Below are positions 23,901 to 31,004 of a stretch of DNA of 64,000 nt, piece by piece (positions within the stretch are counted from its first letter, which is position 1; each line of letters begins with the position of its first letter). This DNA is from Prionace glauca (lineage: Eukaryota; Chordata; Chondrichthyes; Carcharhiniformes; Carcharhinidae). A model generated the notes under the pieces. The model was not told where the DNA came from. It did not search any database and saw only the letters and a program-made list of their open reading frames with translations. A program made the position numbers and the translations under genes. The stretch lies in assembly GCA_037974335.1 (NCBI GenBank), contig CM075729.1, positions 125,935,498 through 125,999,497 of the forward strand, read 5' to 3'.

Positions 23901-24552
23901 AGTCCAGATCGAGCAATAACAATTTCCCACCCTGTTGATGGGATTTGAACCCATGTCTCCAGGGCATTAGGCTGGTCCCCTGGATTACTGTTGCTGTAGT
24001 GTTATCCCTGTGGTCTCATTGCCATCGACTGGGTTCAACTTGGCCATTCCCTGTTCAAGCTCTATTTTCGTATCCGCACCCCCTGCCACCCCAGTTCTAA
24101 TGTTACACTGCAGTGCCATCCATACAGAGTCAGCAGAAGTCATTCCGTCTCTTCCACAGGCCACCAATGTCCAAGTTCATGGTTAGCATGGTGCAGTTTG
24201 TGGGTGGGATCATGCTGTGCAAAACCTGGCTGCCACGTGTCCGACACCTCAAAAGTGCTCCGATGACTGGGGAAGGCTTTTGGGGTGCACAGTGTACACG
24301 ATACCAACCTAAGTTATTTCCTTAAATAACAAGTTCCAAATAAGACACTTCCTTTTGATTTTTTTTCGTGTGGTTGCATCTTTTTTTCTTCCTTCCTAGG
24401 AAACATCTTTTGGCAGCAGACAGGGGACAACTGTGCCACAGAACTGTAATGCTCCTGTCCCTGAGTACAGCACCGTAAATGCACCGAGCACCATGAAAGG
24501 ATTCTACCCTTCAAACCAGTGTGTTACCTTTACCCAGTCTACATTCCAGTAG
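5862..24552 (+). CDS. NCR3-like: NKp30 (NCR3)-like VJ-type Ig receptor, spliced gene
   Basis: Seven exons, 5862-5919, 8689-9027, 17246-17377, 20218-20236, 20328-20371, 20770-20786 and 24400-24552, give 762 nt: 253 codons plus TAG, with GT/AG borders and matching phases (1,1,1,2,1,0). The protein has a signal peptide (about 1-19), one Ig V domain (about 26-132) with Cys48, Trp61 and Cys111, a membrane span (about 152-169) and an 80-residue tail. The V exon ends in a J-like GTGTQLIV and the C strand reads YYCEVEIQG, like human NKp30 (RVEVLG, then GNGTRLVV). NKp30 is an activating receptor on NK cells. Linkage to a DDAH gene supports the call. Other VJ-type receptors, such as XMIV- or NITR-like genes, remain possible. 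I am confident of the gene and moderately sure of orthology. Confidence 0.75.
6068..6625 (-). mobile_element. L2-like LINE 3' fragment
   Basis: In antisense the fragment reads [20 protein letters not shown], the C-terminal RT region of L2/CR1-group LINEs. Its 3' end is a GATTTGATTTATTA tail at the left edge. It lies in intron 1 of the receptor gene. Confidence 0.75.
6638..6968 (-). mobile_element. tRNA-headed SINE, first tail type
   Basis: A near full-length antisense copy, from tail (ACCCTACAGCGCAGAAGGAG) to tRNA-like head (TGAGGCAGCGGTGTTAACC). Confidence 0.8.
7037..7690 (-). mobile_element. CR1-like LINE, second subfamily
   Basis: The antisense frame reads [20 protein letters not shown] and [20 protein letters not shown]. 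The 3' tail contains ACAGGCCCTTCGGCCCAC, which distinguishes it from the subfamily at 3544. It is decayed and 5'-truncated. Confidence 0.75.
7958..8312 (+). mobile_element. tRNA-headed SINE, first tail type
   Basis: The head starts at GGCATGGTGGCAAGTGATTA, the shared core TGCGTGGGTTTCCTCTGGGC is present, and the tail ends CTCACTGTAGGAATTCTAAT. Confidence 0.75.
8318..8628 (+). mobile_element. tRNA-headed SINE, first tail type
   Basis: A second SINE begins a few bases after the first, in the same orientation. The head is GGGGGCACGGTGGCACAGTG and the tail ends GCACTGTAGTGGATCTATGA. Confidence 0.8.
8689..9027 (+). CDS. NCR3-like: Receptor exon 2: Ig V domain with J-like end
   Basis: The exon is 339 nt, phase 1 to phase 1, after a TTGTATTCCAG acceptor and before GTAAGA. 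It encodes residues 20-132. Visible V-set landmarks are Cys48 (QLNC), Trp61 (VLWRR), Asp107-x-Tyr109-x-Cys111, and a J-segment-like GxGTxLxV at 123-130. Four N-glycosylation sequons are seen: Asn37, Asn47, Asn53 and Asn122. A single-exon VJ domain fits NKp30 and related non-rearranging receptors. Confidence 0.9.
9110..10262 (+). mobile_element. CR1 LINE, RT C-terminal half and 3' tail
   Basis: It begins inside the RT palm (LLQKVR, then [20 protein letters not shown] and [10 protein letters not shown]) and continues through a frame at 9349-10023 ([19 protein letters not shown]) to the tail CTCCTATTTCTTATGTTCTT. The palm box reads FANGIK instead of FADDTK, and there are frame breaks. It starts about 80 bases after the Ig exon donor. 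Confidence 0.9.
10505..10625 (+). mobile_element. L2-like LINE fragment, 5' piece of a split copy
   Basis: The sense sequence resembles the end of the L2-like coding region (CTTCTTCCACTGGGAAAAAA, then CAGCTTCTTCTCTGCTGCCA). The copy resumes at 11298 (TTTTTGAATGGTCC) after nested SINEs. Confidence 0.6.
10628..11292 (-). mobile_element. SINE (antisense), split by a sense SINE
   Basis: Antisense SINE sequence runs 10628-10837 and resumes at 11176 (CCCATGCAGACACAGAAGGA). The interior is a complete sense SINE. Confidence 0.75.
10838..11175 (+). mobile_element. tRNA-headed SINE nested in antisense SINE
   Basis: The head is GTTAGCACAGTGGTTAGCAC, with the complete core, and the tail ends TTTCTGTGCTTGGGGTTTCT. 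Both SINEs belong to the first tail type. Confidence 0.8.
11298..11637. mobile_element. L2-like 3' piece followed by CR1-like remnant
   Basis: 11298-11385 completes the sense L2-like copy started at 10505. 11388-11637 is an antisense CR1-like remnant with AACAGGTCCTTCGGCCCATC. Confidence 0.5.
11638..12014 (-). mobile_element. CR1 LINE 3' fragment
   Basis: An antisense copy of the main CR1 subfamily, from the tail (ACATAAGGAATAGGAGCAGG) to CCATCCCATTCATCA. There it abuts a second copy in the same orientation. Confidence 0.85.
12015..12991 (-). mobile_element. CR1 LINE, RT C-terminal half
   Basis: In antisense it reads [56 protein letters not shown] and [14 protein letters not shown]. The FADDTK catalytic box is kept at the truncated 5' edge. 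The two tandem CR1 tails could reflect two insertions at one A-rich site or a local duplication. Confidence 0.9.
13070..13348 (-). mobile_element. SINE within a CR1-like remnant
   Basis: Antisense SINE (AATGCCTACAATGGAGAAGG to CATCGTACCACC). The flanking DNA at 12992-13069 and 13349-13490 is antisense CR1-like sequence (CACCTCGATCAGGTCACCCC). Confidence 0.7.
13495..13600 (+). mobile_element. L2-like LINE 3' end
   Basis: TATGTTTTGTCTGTATAGC is followed by TTTGACAATAATCAATCAAT, the characteristic tail of the L2-like copies in this window. Confidence 0.6.
13601..13937. other. Intron 2 sequence without recognised feature
   Basis: AT- and pyrimidine-rich DNA with a C-rich patch at about 13880-13925. 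I see no exon or repeat that I can name. Confidence 0.5.
13938..14425 (-). mobile_element. SINE tail plus CR1-like LINE (third subfamily)
   Basis: 13938-14001 is the antisense tail of a second-type SINE (TTAACACTGCAATGAAGTCA). 14005-14425 is an antisense CR1-like copy with TTTGGCCCTTCGAACCTTC and TCACCACCCTCTGGATAAAG. Confidence 0.65.
14598..14905 (+). mobile_element. tRNA-headed SINE, second tail type
   Basis: It has the common head and core, but the tail is GTGCACCCGAAAAGGCACCG, then TTCACAGTAACTTCATTGTG and a terminal GACACTAAGAAATAAACTT. Confidence 0.75.
14906..15477. other. Intron 2 sequence, no gene seen
   Basis: Mostly non-repetitive by eye. A CR1-like tail fragment (GGGGACTGTTTCTGTGCTGT) lies near 15430. 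I found no open exon with good splice sites. Confidence 0.5.
15478..16110 (-). mobile_element. CR1-like remnant interrupted by a SINE (second tail type)
   Basis: Antisense CR1-like sequence (TTTAGCCCTTCAAGTCTG) stops at 15517 and resumes at 15786 (TTCTGTCATTCAATCAGATC). A sense SINE occupies 15518-15785 and ends GTGACGAATAAATAAACTTT. Confidence 0.65.
16118..16430 (+). mobile_element. tRNA-headed SINE, second tail type
   Basis: A full copy. The head is GCACAGTGGCACAGTGGTTA and the tail is CGAACAGGTGCCGGAGTGTG followed by TGACACTAATAAACAAAACT. Confidence 0.8.
16492..17022 (-). mobile_element. L2-like LINE 3' fragment
   Basis: Antisense copy parallel to 6068-6625 (TTCAAAAGTCTGATAGCAGC, TGACCTTTTGTAGCTTCTTG), starting near TTTTGATTTAATCTGATG. 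Confidence 0.75.
17246..17377 (+). CDS. NCR3-like: Receptor exon 3: stalk, membrane span
   Basis: The exon is 132 nt, phase 1 to phase 1, ending at GAG|GTATGA. It encodes residues 133-176: a short stalk ([18 protein letters not shown]), a span with [14 protein letters not shown], then IARIYYQHR. Human NKp30 has LLLRAGF at the span start and VYYQGK at its end, so the YYQ end aligns. The Arg of the human span is Gly155 here, and the only nearby basic residue is Arg170 at the inner edge. A second in-phase acceptor (CCCTCAG, exon from 17270) would shorten the stalk by eight residues. Confidence 0.8.
17425..17935 (+). mobile_element. Fourth SINE family, interrupted by a CR1-like 3' end
   Basis: The head (TTGTCATTGGACTCGTAATC, then GGGTCAAATCCCATCATGG) looks tRNA-derived. 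17546-17818 is an inserted sense CR1-like 3' end (GCTGCCAGAGGTAGTAGTGG, then GGGCCGAAGGGCCTGTTTGC). The SINE body resumes at 17819 and its tail reappears at 19936-20037 beyond a second CR1 insertion. Confidence 0.65.
17940..19935 (+). mobile_element. Longest CR1 LINE copy (RT domain and 3' end)
   Basis: The frame 18012-19079 contains the linker [19 protein letters not shown] motifs [47 protein letters not shown] and [14 protein letters not shown], and a palm box FADGTK in place of FADDTK. A +1 change in an A/G run near 19030 moves the reading to the next frame, which continues [20 protein letters not shown] to 19680. A G-run change there ends it early. The tail is CCTATTTCTTATGTTCTTAT. The endonuclease is absent. 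Young-looking but not active. Confidence 0.95.
19936..20037 (+). mobile_element. Tail of the fourth SINE family
   Basis: GGCCTACATGTCACTCCAGA leads to GGAGATGGGCAATAAATGTT. This is the expected continuation of the SINE that starts at 17425. Confidence 0.6.
20218..20236 (+). CDS. NCR3-like: Receptor exon 4: 19-nt micro-exon
   Basis: It lies between TTTTGCTTCAG and GTATGT, phase 1 in and phase 2 out, and encodes VISRLK plus part of Gly183, a basic juxtamembrane segment. It is supported mainly by exact phase fit with exons 3 and 5. Confidence 0.6.
20328..20371 (+). CDS. NCR3-like: Receptor exon 5: 44-nt exon, first tail tyrosines
   Basis: It follows TTCTTATCTTGCAG and precedes GTAATT, phase 2 in and phase 1 out. 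It encodes [14 protein letters not shown] (residues 184-197), with Tyr195 and Tyr197. Exons 4 and 5 together are 63 nt, so joint skipping would keep frame. Confidence 0.65.
20770..20786 (+). CDS. NCR3-like: Receptor exon 6: 17-nt micro-exon
   Basis: It lies between CATATTACAG and GTAAGA, phase 1 in and phase 0 out, and completes DTIDLQ. This makes Tyr197 part of a YDTI (YxxI) motif. It was found by phase and splice-site fit, so it is less certain than the large exons. Confidence 0.6.
21018..21305 (-). mobile_element. tRNA-headed SINE, first tail type
   Basis: Antisense copy (CCCACAGTGCAGAAGGAGGC to AGCAGTGCTAACCATTGTG). Confidence 0.75.
21761..22078 (+). mobile_element. tRNA-headed SINE, first tail type
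   Basis: Full copy, head GGTGGCACGGTGGCACAGTG, tail CTTCTGCACTGTAGTGACTC. Confidence 0.85.
22543..22886 (+). mobile_element. tRNA-headed SINE, first tail type
   Basis: Full copy, head GGCACGGTAGCACAGTGGTT, with a short internal duplication of CCCCTTAGTGTC near 22735. Confidence 0.85.
22890..23680 (+). mobile_element. Decayed CR1-like LINE
   Basis: Weak matches along the RT C-terminus (CTAGTCAGGCCTTATCTGGA, TGCCATACTTGAGAAAGGAT) end in the CR1-like tail GGCCTCCTTCTGCACTGTG. No open frame of useful length. Confidence 0.55.
23683..24030 (-). mobile_element. LINE scrap and antisense SINE of the fourth family
   Basis: 23683-23760 resembles the unassigned LINE at 20925. From about 23762 an antisense fourth-family SINE follows (GATGGCAGATTTCCTTCCCT to GGATTTGAACCCATG). 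Confidence 0.45.
24400..24552 (+). CDS. NCR3-like: Receptor exon 7: C-terminal tail and stop
   Basis: After a pyrimidine-rich acceptor (CTTCCTTCCTAG) the phase-0 exon encodes 50 residues, beginning [14 protein letters not shown], then [13 protein letters not shown] and ending TQSTFQ before TAG. Tyr226 sits in a YSTV (YxxV) motif 25 residues beyond the YDTI motif. That is too far for a canonical ITAM, and Pro at -2 does not fit the strict ITIM consensus. Confidence 0.8.
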   Translation, partial: ETSFGSRQGTTVPQNCNAPVPEYSTVNAPSTMKGFYPSNQCVTFTQSTFQ

Positions 24553-24694
24553 CAGTGGGGAAGACAAGTACTAAAGGACCCTTGAGGGAGGAATAACAAG
24601 GGTTAACCCATGAGTCGTTTGCATTTCAGCAGTATTCCTGAATGATACAATATTAATGGAATCTAGATCAGAAATTATTGTCAGCATTATGCAT

Positions 24695-24700
24695 AATAAA
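24695..24700 (+). terminator. Poly(A) signal of the receptor gene
   Basis: AATAAA lies about 140 bases after the stop in AT-rich, non-repeat DNA. It is the first canonical hexamer downstream and probably marks the end of the mRNA. Confidence 0.6.
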
Positions 24701-25144
24701 CATGAAATTCTTACAGTGCACTGTGACTACATTTCAGAGTACTCAACTGGCTGCCACTCACGTTTATCCAAGCTCTACAAACTGTTCACTTTCCTGCTAA
24801 TGTAATTAGCATTTGTGATACTGTTTTTGGGTCGGACGGAGAGAGGATATGTTCCCTTCTCTCCGTGCTGTCTCACTTTTCATTCATCCCACGTCTAACT
24901 CTTGTTACCCCTGTGATGCCCTACCCTTATCTTGTGGTTTGTTGTCTTCTTGTCTCCTGGGCCTTTTTCTGCATCTTATATATTTATTACTACTCCTGTT
25001 AATTTTCTCTTGCGTGCGGTGGTGAATAGTACCCCCGAATGGCGGAAGGAAAATGGGTGAATGTGGGCGAGGGGGGGAAGAGGAAAATAGGGTGATGGTC
25101 TGCTTCTGCTGATTTTAGGTGGTTGGGGGGAGGTGATTGATGAG
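24701..25144. other. Intergenic DNA, nothing recognised
   Basis: Pyrimidine-rich, then G-rich (GGTGGTTGGGGGGAGG) sequence between the receptor poly(A) signal and an L2-like copy. No coding or repeat signal that I can name. Confidence 0.5.
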
Positions 25145-26380
25145 GATTGATTTGATTTAATATTGTACTAATACAGTGAAAAGTATTGTTCCTCGCGTGC
25201 TATACAGACACCGTTCATGGAGAAGGAAACGCGAGAGTGCAGAATGTAATGTTACAGTTATAGCTAGGATGCAGAGAAAGATCAACTTAATGTAGATAAA
25301 CCCATTCAAAAGTCTGACAGTAGCAGGGAAGAAACTGTTTTTGAGTCAGTTGGTACATGACCTCAGACTTTTATATCTTTTTCCCAGCAGAAGAAGATGG
25401 AAGAGAGAATGTCCGGGGTGTGTGGGGTCCTTAATTATGCTGGCTGCTTTGCCAAGGCAGCGGGAAGTGTAGACAGAGTCAATGGATGGGAAGCTGGTTT
25501 ACATTCACGACCTTTTGTAGTTCCTTGTGGTCTTGGGCAGAGTCGGAGCCCATACCAAGCTGTAATACAACCAGAAAGAGTGTTTTCTGTGTTGCACCAG
25601 TAAAAGTGGTGCAACTGACATACCAAATTTCATGATGTGGGTATGCCGGTGTTGGACTGGGCTAAACACAATAAAAAGTCTGACAACACCAGGTTTAAGT
25701 CCAACCCATTTATTTGATAATAGACTCACAAGCTTTCGGGGTTAGCCCCTTCATCAGGTGAATGGAGAGTTCTGGCCTCAGACAGAGCATATAAAGCACA
25801 GGCAGTTTACAGATTACTGATTAGAATGCGAATCCTTACACCTAACCTGCTGTTCAAGACCTGAAGTGGCTGACAATGTGAGTGGAAGGAGCACTGATCA
25901 CAGGTTAAAGAGATGTGTATTGTCTCCAGACAGTACAGTAAGTGAGGTTTTGCAAACCCAGGCAAGTCACGGGGGTTACAGATAGTGCGACATGAACCCA
26001 AGATCCCTGTTGAGACCGTCCTCATGTGTGCGGAACTTGACTGTCAGTCTTTTTAGACTTGAACAGCAGGTTAGGTGTAAAGATTTGCATTCTAATCAGT
26101 AATCTGTAAACTGTCTGTGCTTTATATGCTCTGTCTGAGGCCAGAACTCTCCATTCACCTGACGAAGGGGGTAACCTCGAAAGCTTGTGAGTTTACTATC
26201 AAATAAATCAGTTGGACTTAAACCTGGTGTTGTCAGACTTCTTACTGTGTCTACCAAATTTCCTCAGTCTTCTGAGAAAGTAGAGGTGTTGGTGGACTTT
26301 CTTAACTATAGTGTCGGCATAGGGGGACCAGGACTGGTTGTTGAGGATCTGGACACTTTCTACTTCGTATGTGTTAGGAG
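25145..26380 (-). mobile_element. L2-like LINE split by a Penelope element
   Basis: Antisense L2-like sequence covers 25145-25631 and resumes at 26252 with TACCAAATTTC, a repeat of 25621-25631 and the target-site duplication of the inserted Penelope copy. Confidence 0.75.
25632..26251. mobile_element. Penelope-like element, inverted arms
   Basis: Two terminal-repeat arms face each other. The left arm is antisense and extends into the coding 3' end near 25985-26030, where the antisense matches the NRD/GFMSHYL segment seen at 4250. The right arm is sense and includes CACCTGACGA. It is bounded by an 11-base target-site duplication. Broken copy. Confidence 0.7.
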
Positions 26381-26592
26381 GAGGGGGCTGTTAGGTTGGG
26401 GGTTTCTGTGTTTGTGGCTGGGGTGGATGTGTGTTGAAGAGACCTTTTTGGGGTTCTCGTGACTGCGGTGGTTTTGTACCTGTTGCAGAGTCAGATTCTG
26501 GTTTTGTCGGGGGGTGATGGGGAGGGATGGTAGATGTCTACTTTGGGGGAGGTCAGACGGTGGGGGGGGAAAAGTTCTGGGTGTTTCCTGAT

Positions 26593-26690
26593 AGAACATA
26601 GAACATTACAGCGTAGAACAGGCCCTTCGGCCCACGATGTTGCGACGACCAGTTACAAAACAATGACCCACTAGCCTAAACCAATCCCAA
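26593..26690 (-). mobile_element. CR1-like 3' end fragment
   Basis: Antisense tail of the second CR1 subfamily (ACAGGCCCTTCGGCCCACGA). Confidence 0.55.
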
Positions 26691-26758
26691 TGGGGATTCT
26701 TGGTGGGTAGGTTGTTAGGTGAAGGGTGGGGTTATTGTCTTTAAGGTTTAACTCGATG

Positions 26759-26825
26759 CATTGATTTGATTTATTATTGTAGTAACACAGTGAAAAGTAT
26801 TATTCCTTGCGTGCTATGCAGACAC
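26759..26825 (-). mobile_element. L2-like LINE 3' tip
   Basis: TTGATTTGATTTATTATTGT through GTGAAAAGTATTATTCCTTG matches the 3' ends of the other antisense L2-like copies. Confidence 0.6.
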
Positions 26826-26864
26826 TCCCAAAATTGGGAGTTCGAACCTCAGTTCAACGATTGA

Positions 26865-26990
26865 GACAAAAACAGAAAGTTTGGAAAATCTCAGCGGGTC
26901 TGACAGCATCTGTGGAATTGAGCCAACGTTTCGAGTCTGAGCTCCGTCAGAGCTTTTATTTCAGATTCCAGCAACCGCAGTATTTTGTTA
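26865..26990. repeat. Fold-back repeat family (AATCTCAGC...TTTCGAGTC)
   Basis: Contains GGAAAATCTCAGCGGGTCTG and CAACGTTTCGAGTCTGAGCT. Related to the better-preserved fold-back copy at 62215. Confidence 0.45.
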
Positions 26991-27241
26991 TTGTTGAAGT
27001 TTGGAACGTGGGTGAACCCAGTGTTGCGGGAGTGCTGCACTGTCATTGATGCTGCTGTTCGAAGGAAATATTAAACCGTGACTCAGTTTGACCTCCTCAA
27101 GGTGGGTACAAAATACAGCAATCCCCCTAGCCACAATTACTTAGAAGAGTAGACTGATTCTCCCAGATTGCAGCTCCACATTCATCTCTCAATTTACATT
27201 GCTATCCCTCAGGCAAGATTCAGTGCAAATTAGCCAGAAAG

Positions 27242-27281
27242 TTTCTCGGCCTTTGGCTAAAATCAAGAGTAGTTTTGCTGT
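27242..27281 (+). pseudogene. U2 snRNA 5'-end-like fragment
   Basis: TTTCTCGGCCTTTGGCTAAA followed by ATCAAGAGTAGTTTTGCTG closely matches the first 40 or so bases of vertebrate U2 snRNA (TTCTCGGCCTTTTGGCTAAG in U2). The match stops there, with no Sm site or 3' domain, so this is a truncated retro-copy or repeat-borne fragment. Confidence 0.6.
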
Positions 27282-27299
27282 CCTACACTTGATAGGAAT

Positions 27300-27687
27300 C
27301 AATGAGGTGACACTGGGGCATCATTTGAAGCAATTTTTTAAAACGGCATCAAGTCCTTTTAGCTAAGATGCAAATGAGATTAAGCCTTGGAGGAGGTGCA
27401 ATGCCTCATCCTATAACAGAGCCCAGACAGGAAAAGGGCAACCTGTCTTGTTAGCTTGGATCTGTAATGTCTCGCTGGTCTAGCCTTTGAATTGGACTTT
27501 GATTAGATTTGATTAGACATAAATTTTTTTTAAAATAGCCAGAACGTTTCCTCAGATTACAAGAATCTCTTCAAAATTCAGCGGTTGAGGAAGGCACTAA
27601 AAAAAAGAACATGCAAATATTTATTTTAAATCCTACTTGATTTGCCACAGATTGTGATCTACCTATGGTACAGAGTTGCATTGTCCA
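27300..27687. other. Intergenic DNA, nothing recognised
   Basis: AT-rich sequence after the U2-like fragment. No open exon or named repeat is visible. Confidence 0.45.
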
Positions 27688-28460
27688 AATATGTGCAGGT
27701 TAGGTGGATTGGTTATACTAAATTGTTTTTTAGTGTCCCAAGATTAGGGGGATTAACCATGATAAAGTGTAGGATTCCCAGGATAGAGAGGGGGAAATAC
27801 GGATGGTGGCCTGGGTGAGATACTCTGTCAGAGAATTGGTGCAGACTCTATGGATTGAATGGCCTCTTCTGCACTGATTTGATTTGATTTGGTTTATTAT
27901 TGTTACGTGTATCGGTACGCAGTGAAAAGTATTGTTTTTTGCATGCTATACAAAGTCTCCATTTCCTCGATAAGGAAAGGAGAGAGTGCAGAATGTAGTG
28001 TTACAGTCGTAGCTTGGATGTAGAGAAAGACCCATTTAATGCGAGGTAGGTCTATTCAAAAATCTGATGGTAGCAGGGAAGGAACACTCCTCAAATCAGT
28101 TAGTGTGTATCCTCAGATTTTTGTATCTTTTTCCTGACGGAAGAGAGTATGTCTGGGTTGCGTGGGGTCCTTAATTATGCTGGCTGCTTTTCCGCAGCAG
28201 CGGGGAGTGTAGACAGAGTCAATGGATCGGAGGCAGGTTTGACTAATGGGTTGGGCTTTGTTCCTGATCCTTTGTAGTTTCTTGTGATCTCGGATAGAGC
28301 ATGAGCCATACCAAGTTGTGATACAACCAGAATGTATACTTTCTATGGTGCATCTGTAAAAGCTGGTCAGAGTCGCAGTGGACAAGCCAAATTTCCTTAG
28401 TCTCCTGAGAAAGTAGAGGCGTTGATGGGCTTTCTTAACTATAGTGTCGATATGTCGGGA
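27688..28460. mobile_element. SINE 3' part (+) abutting an L2-like LINE (-)
   Basis: 27688-27880 is a SINE tail (GTGCAGGTTAGGTGGATTGG to GGCCTCTTCTGCACTG). 27880-28460 is antisense L2-like, with an antisense frame reading [20 protein letters not shown] and LQRIRNKAQPISQ. Confidence 0.7.
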
Positions 28461-28734
28461 TTCTGTTGATTGTGACCTATAACTAGTCTATATTGATATG
28501 AAGGTCCTGGAGATTTTCTTTTTGGATCATTAGTATCGGTAACTAAACCTTTGCACAAGATAAATTCTTGGAAATGCAATTTATGACACCTACCTGCACT
28601 GTATTGAAAACTTCAACTAAAAAATGCGCAAGATGTCTGGAACGAAATATCCTTTGGGATATATTGCAAATAGGCAGCTTTATTCAGACAATATAAAAAT
28701 GTTAATAGTAAATATCCTGTGAGAGAGAATATTA

Positions 28735-29372
28735 GTAAAAAGTCTGACAACACCAGGTTTTAGTCCAACCGATTTATTTGATAATATTCTCACAAGCTTT
28801 CGAGGGGGCTGCCTCTTTGTCAAGTGAATGGAGAGTTCTGGCCTCAGACAGACAGAGCATACAAAGCACAGACAGTTGCTGATTAGAATGCGAATCCTTA
28901 CACCTAACCTGCTGTTCAATTCTTAAAGTGGCTGATAATGTGAGTGGAAGGAGCACTGATCACAGTTTAAAGAGATGTGTATTGTCTCCAGACAGTACAG
29001 TAAGTGAGGTTTTGCAAACCCAGGCAAGTCAACCCCCGTGACTTGCCTGGGTTTGCAAAACCTCACTTACTGTACTGTCTGGAGACAATACACATCTCTT
29101 TAAACTGTGATCAGTGCTCCTTCCACTCACATTATCAGCCACTTTAAGAATTGAACAGCAGGTTAGGTGTAAGGATTCGCATTCTAATCAGCAACTGTCT
29201 GTGCTTTGTATGCTCTGTCTGTCTGAGGCCAGAACTCTCCATTCACTTGACAAAGAGGCAGCCCCCTCGAAAGCTTGTGAGAATATTATCAAATAAATCG
29301 GTTGGACTAAAACCTGGTGTTGTCAGACTTTTTACTGTGTTTACGCCAGTCCAACGCCGGCATACCCACATC
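28735..29372. mobile_element. Penelope-like element, near-perfect palindrome
   Basis: Two arms of about 300 bp are inverted copies of the same terminal region, around a 7-base spacer (29032-29038). The arms appear identical over at least a 60-codon stretch read outward from the centre in both directions. A 13-base target-site duplication (AGAGAGAATATTA, 28722-28734 and 29373-29385) shows that the whole palindrome inserted as one unit. Confidence 0.8.
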
Positions 29373-29479
29373 AGAGAGAATATTATTCAGGGAGAAGGAG
29401 CAGGAGCAGTTTGTGACCATAGATAATGAAAAGATACCAATGTGACGAGGCAAAGTAAAACTCATTCAAACAGAGGATC

Positions 29480-30165
29480 TTGGATTTACTAGAAACCCAG
29501 ATGACCAATGATCTGTGGGAGATAGGTTCAAATCCCACCACAGCAGTTGGTGGAATTTGAACTCAACTAATCATCTGGAATATGACACTAATCTCAGTAA
29601 TGGTGACCAAAGAACTATCACTGCAAAATCTCATCTGTTTTAAGTTTATTTCTTAGATTTACATTAACACTGCAATGAAGTTACTGTGAAAATCCCCTAG
29701 TCGCCACACCCCAGCATCTGTTCAGGTACACTGAGGGAACGTTTATCACAGCCAGTGAACCTAACCAGCATAGCTTCCGGACTGAGAGAGGAAACTGGAG
29801 CACCCGAAGGAAACAGACAGTGATCCAAGCCAGCAATCGAATCCAGGTCTCTGGCGCTGTGAGGCAGCAGTGCTAAGCATTGTGCCACCGGGCCATCCTG
29901 TGGTTCACTAATGCACATTCGGCAAGGAAATCTGCCATCTCTATCCGATCTAACCAACATGTGATTGCAGGCTCTCAGCAATGTAATTGACTCGTGTAGA
30001 TCAGCAATGATCGTTATTGAATGGCGGGGCAAACCTGAGGGGCTGGTGGCTCCTAAATGCCCCCTCTGGAATGGTTTAGCAAGCCATTCATTGCAAGGAG
30101 ACGTAAGGAGGGGCAACAAATGCTGCCTTTGCTGGTGATACCCACAGCCCATGAAAGAATTAAAG
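29480..30165 (+). mobile_element. Fourth-family SINE split by an antisense SINE
   Basis: Sense pieces at 29480-29640 (TAGGTTCAAATCCCACCACA) and 29899-30165 (GGAAATCTGCCATCTCTATC to AATGCTGCC) flank an antisense second-tail-type SINE at 29641-29898. Confidence 0.6.
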
Positions 30166-30679
30166 AAAAATAGATTTGGACAAGTCAGTTCCCGGAGATA
30201 ACGGAGAAAGTAATGAGGCTGAAAAAGAAACTCCGAGAACTCTGCTTTTGCCCCAGGATATTAAAACAAGTTGATGATAAATTCAATTTGCATAAGTTAT
30301 GACTTCCAAAACACTCACTTCCAATATAGTCCTCTCACATTGTAAACTTTCAATGTGACTCTACGTAATCCGAAAAATATAGACCTTTAAGTTCAATGTC
30401 ATTTCACAGATTTGTGACTAGACAGATAGAATGTTGGAGGCAAAGACCCTCATATTATTTAAATATTTTGATGTGCACTTCTGATTCCAAGGTGTACAAG
30501 GCTATGGACCAAGTGCTGGAAAATGGGATCACAATATTTGGCTGGTTAGGCTTTGTTGTAATGACCAAAGGGCTTTATACCAGGCTGTATATCTCTTCGA
30601 CTCAATGAATGACTAATCAGTTGGATAGATCAAATCAAGTAGTCTTTATTAACTAATGCTAATGCATGTCTAACTAAAG

Positions 30680-30950
30680 TTAAGTTTATTAGGCACAAGT
30701 AGGCTTATGTTAACACTGCAATGAAGTTACTGTGAAAATCCCCTAGTAGCCACACTCTGGCTCCGGTACTCTGAGGCAGGATTTAGCACAGCCAATACAC
30801 CTAACTTGCACGTTTCTCGGACTGTGGGAGGAAACCGGAGCACCCGGAAGAAACCCATGCAGACTCCACGCAGACAGTGACTCAAGCCAGGAATCGAACG
30901 TGAGCCCCTGGAGTTGTGGGGCAGCAGTACTAACCACCGTGCCACCCATA
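30680..30950 (-). mobile_element. tRNA-headed SINE, second tail type
   Basis: Antisense copy: tail TTAACACTGCAATGAAGTTA at the left, head GCAGCAGTACTAACCACCG at the right. Confidence 0.8.
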
Positions 30951-31004
30951 CTAACTAACTACTTAGTAACTAACTTTAATGCACCCATCATTGAACTACA
31001 GATG

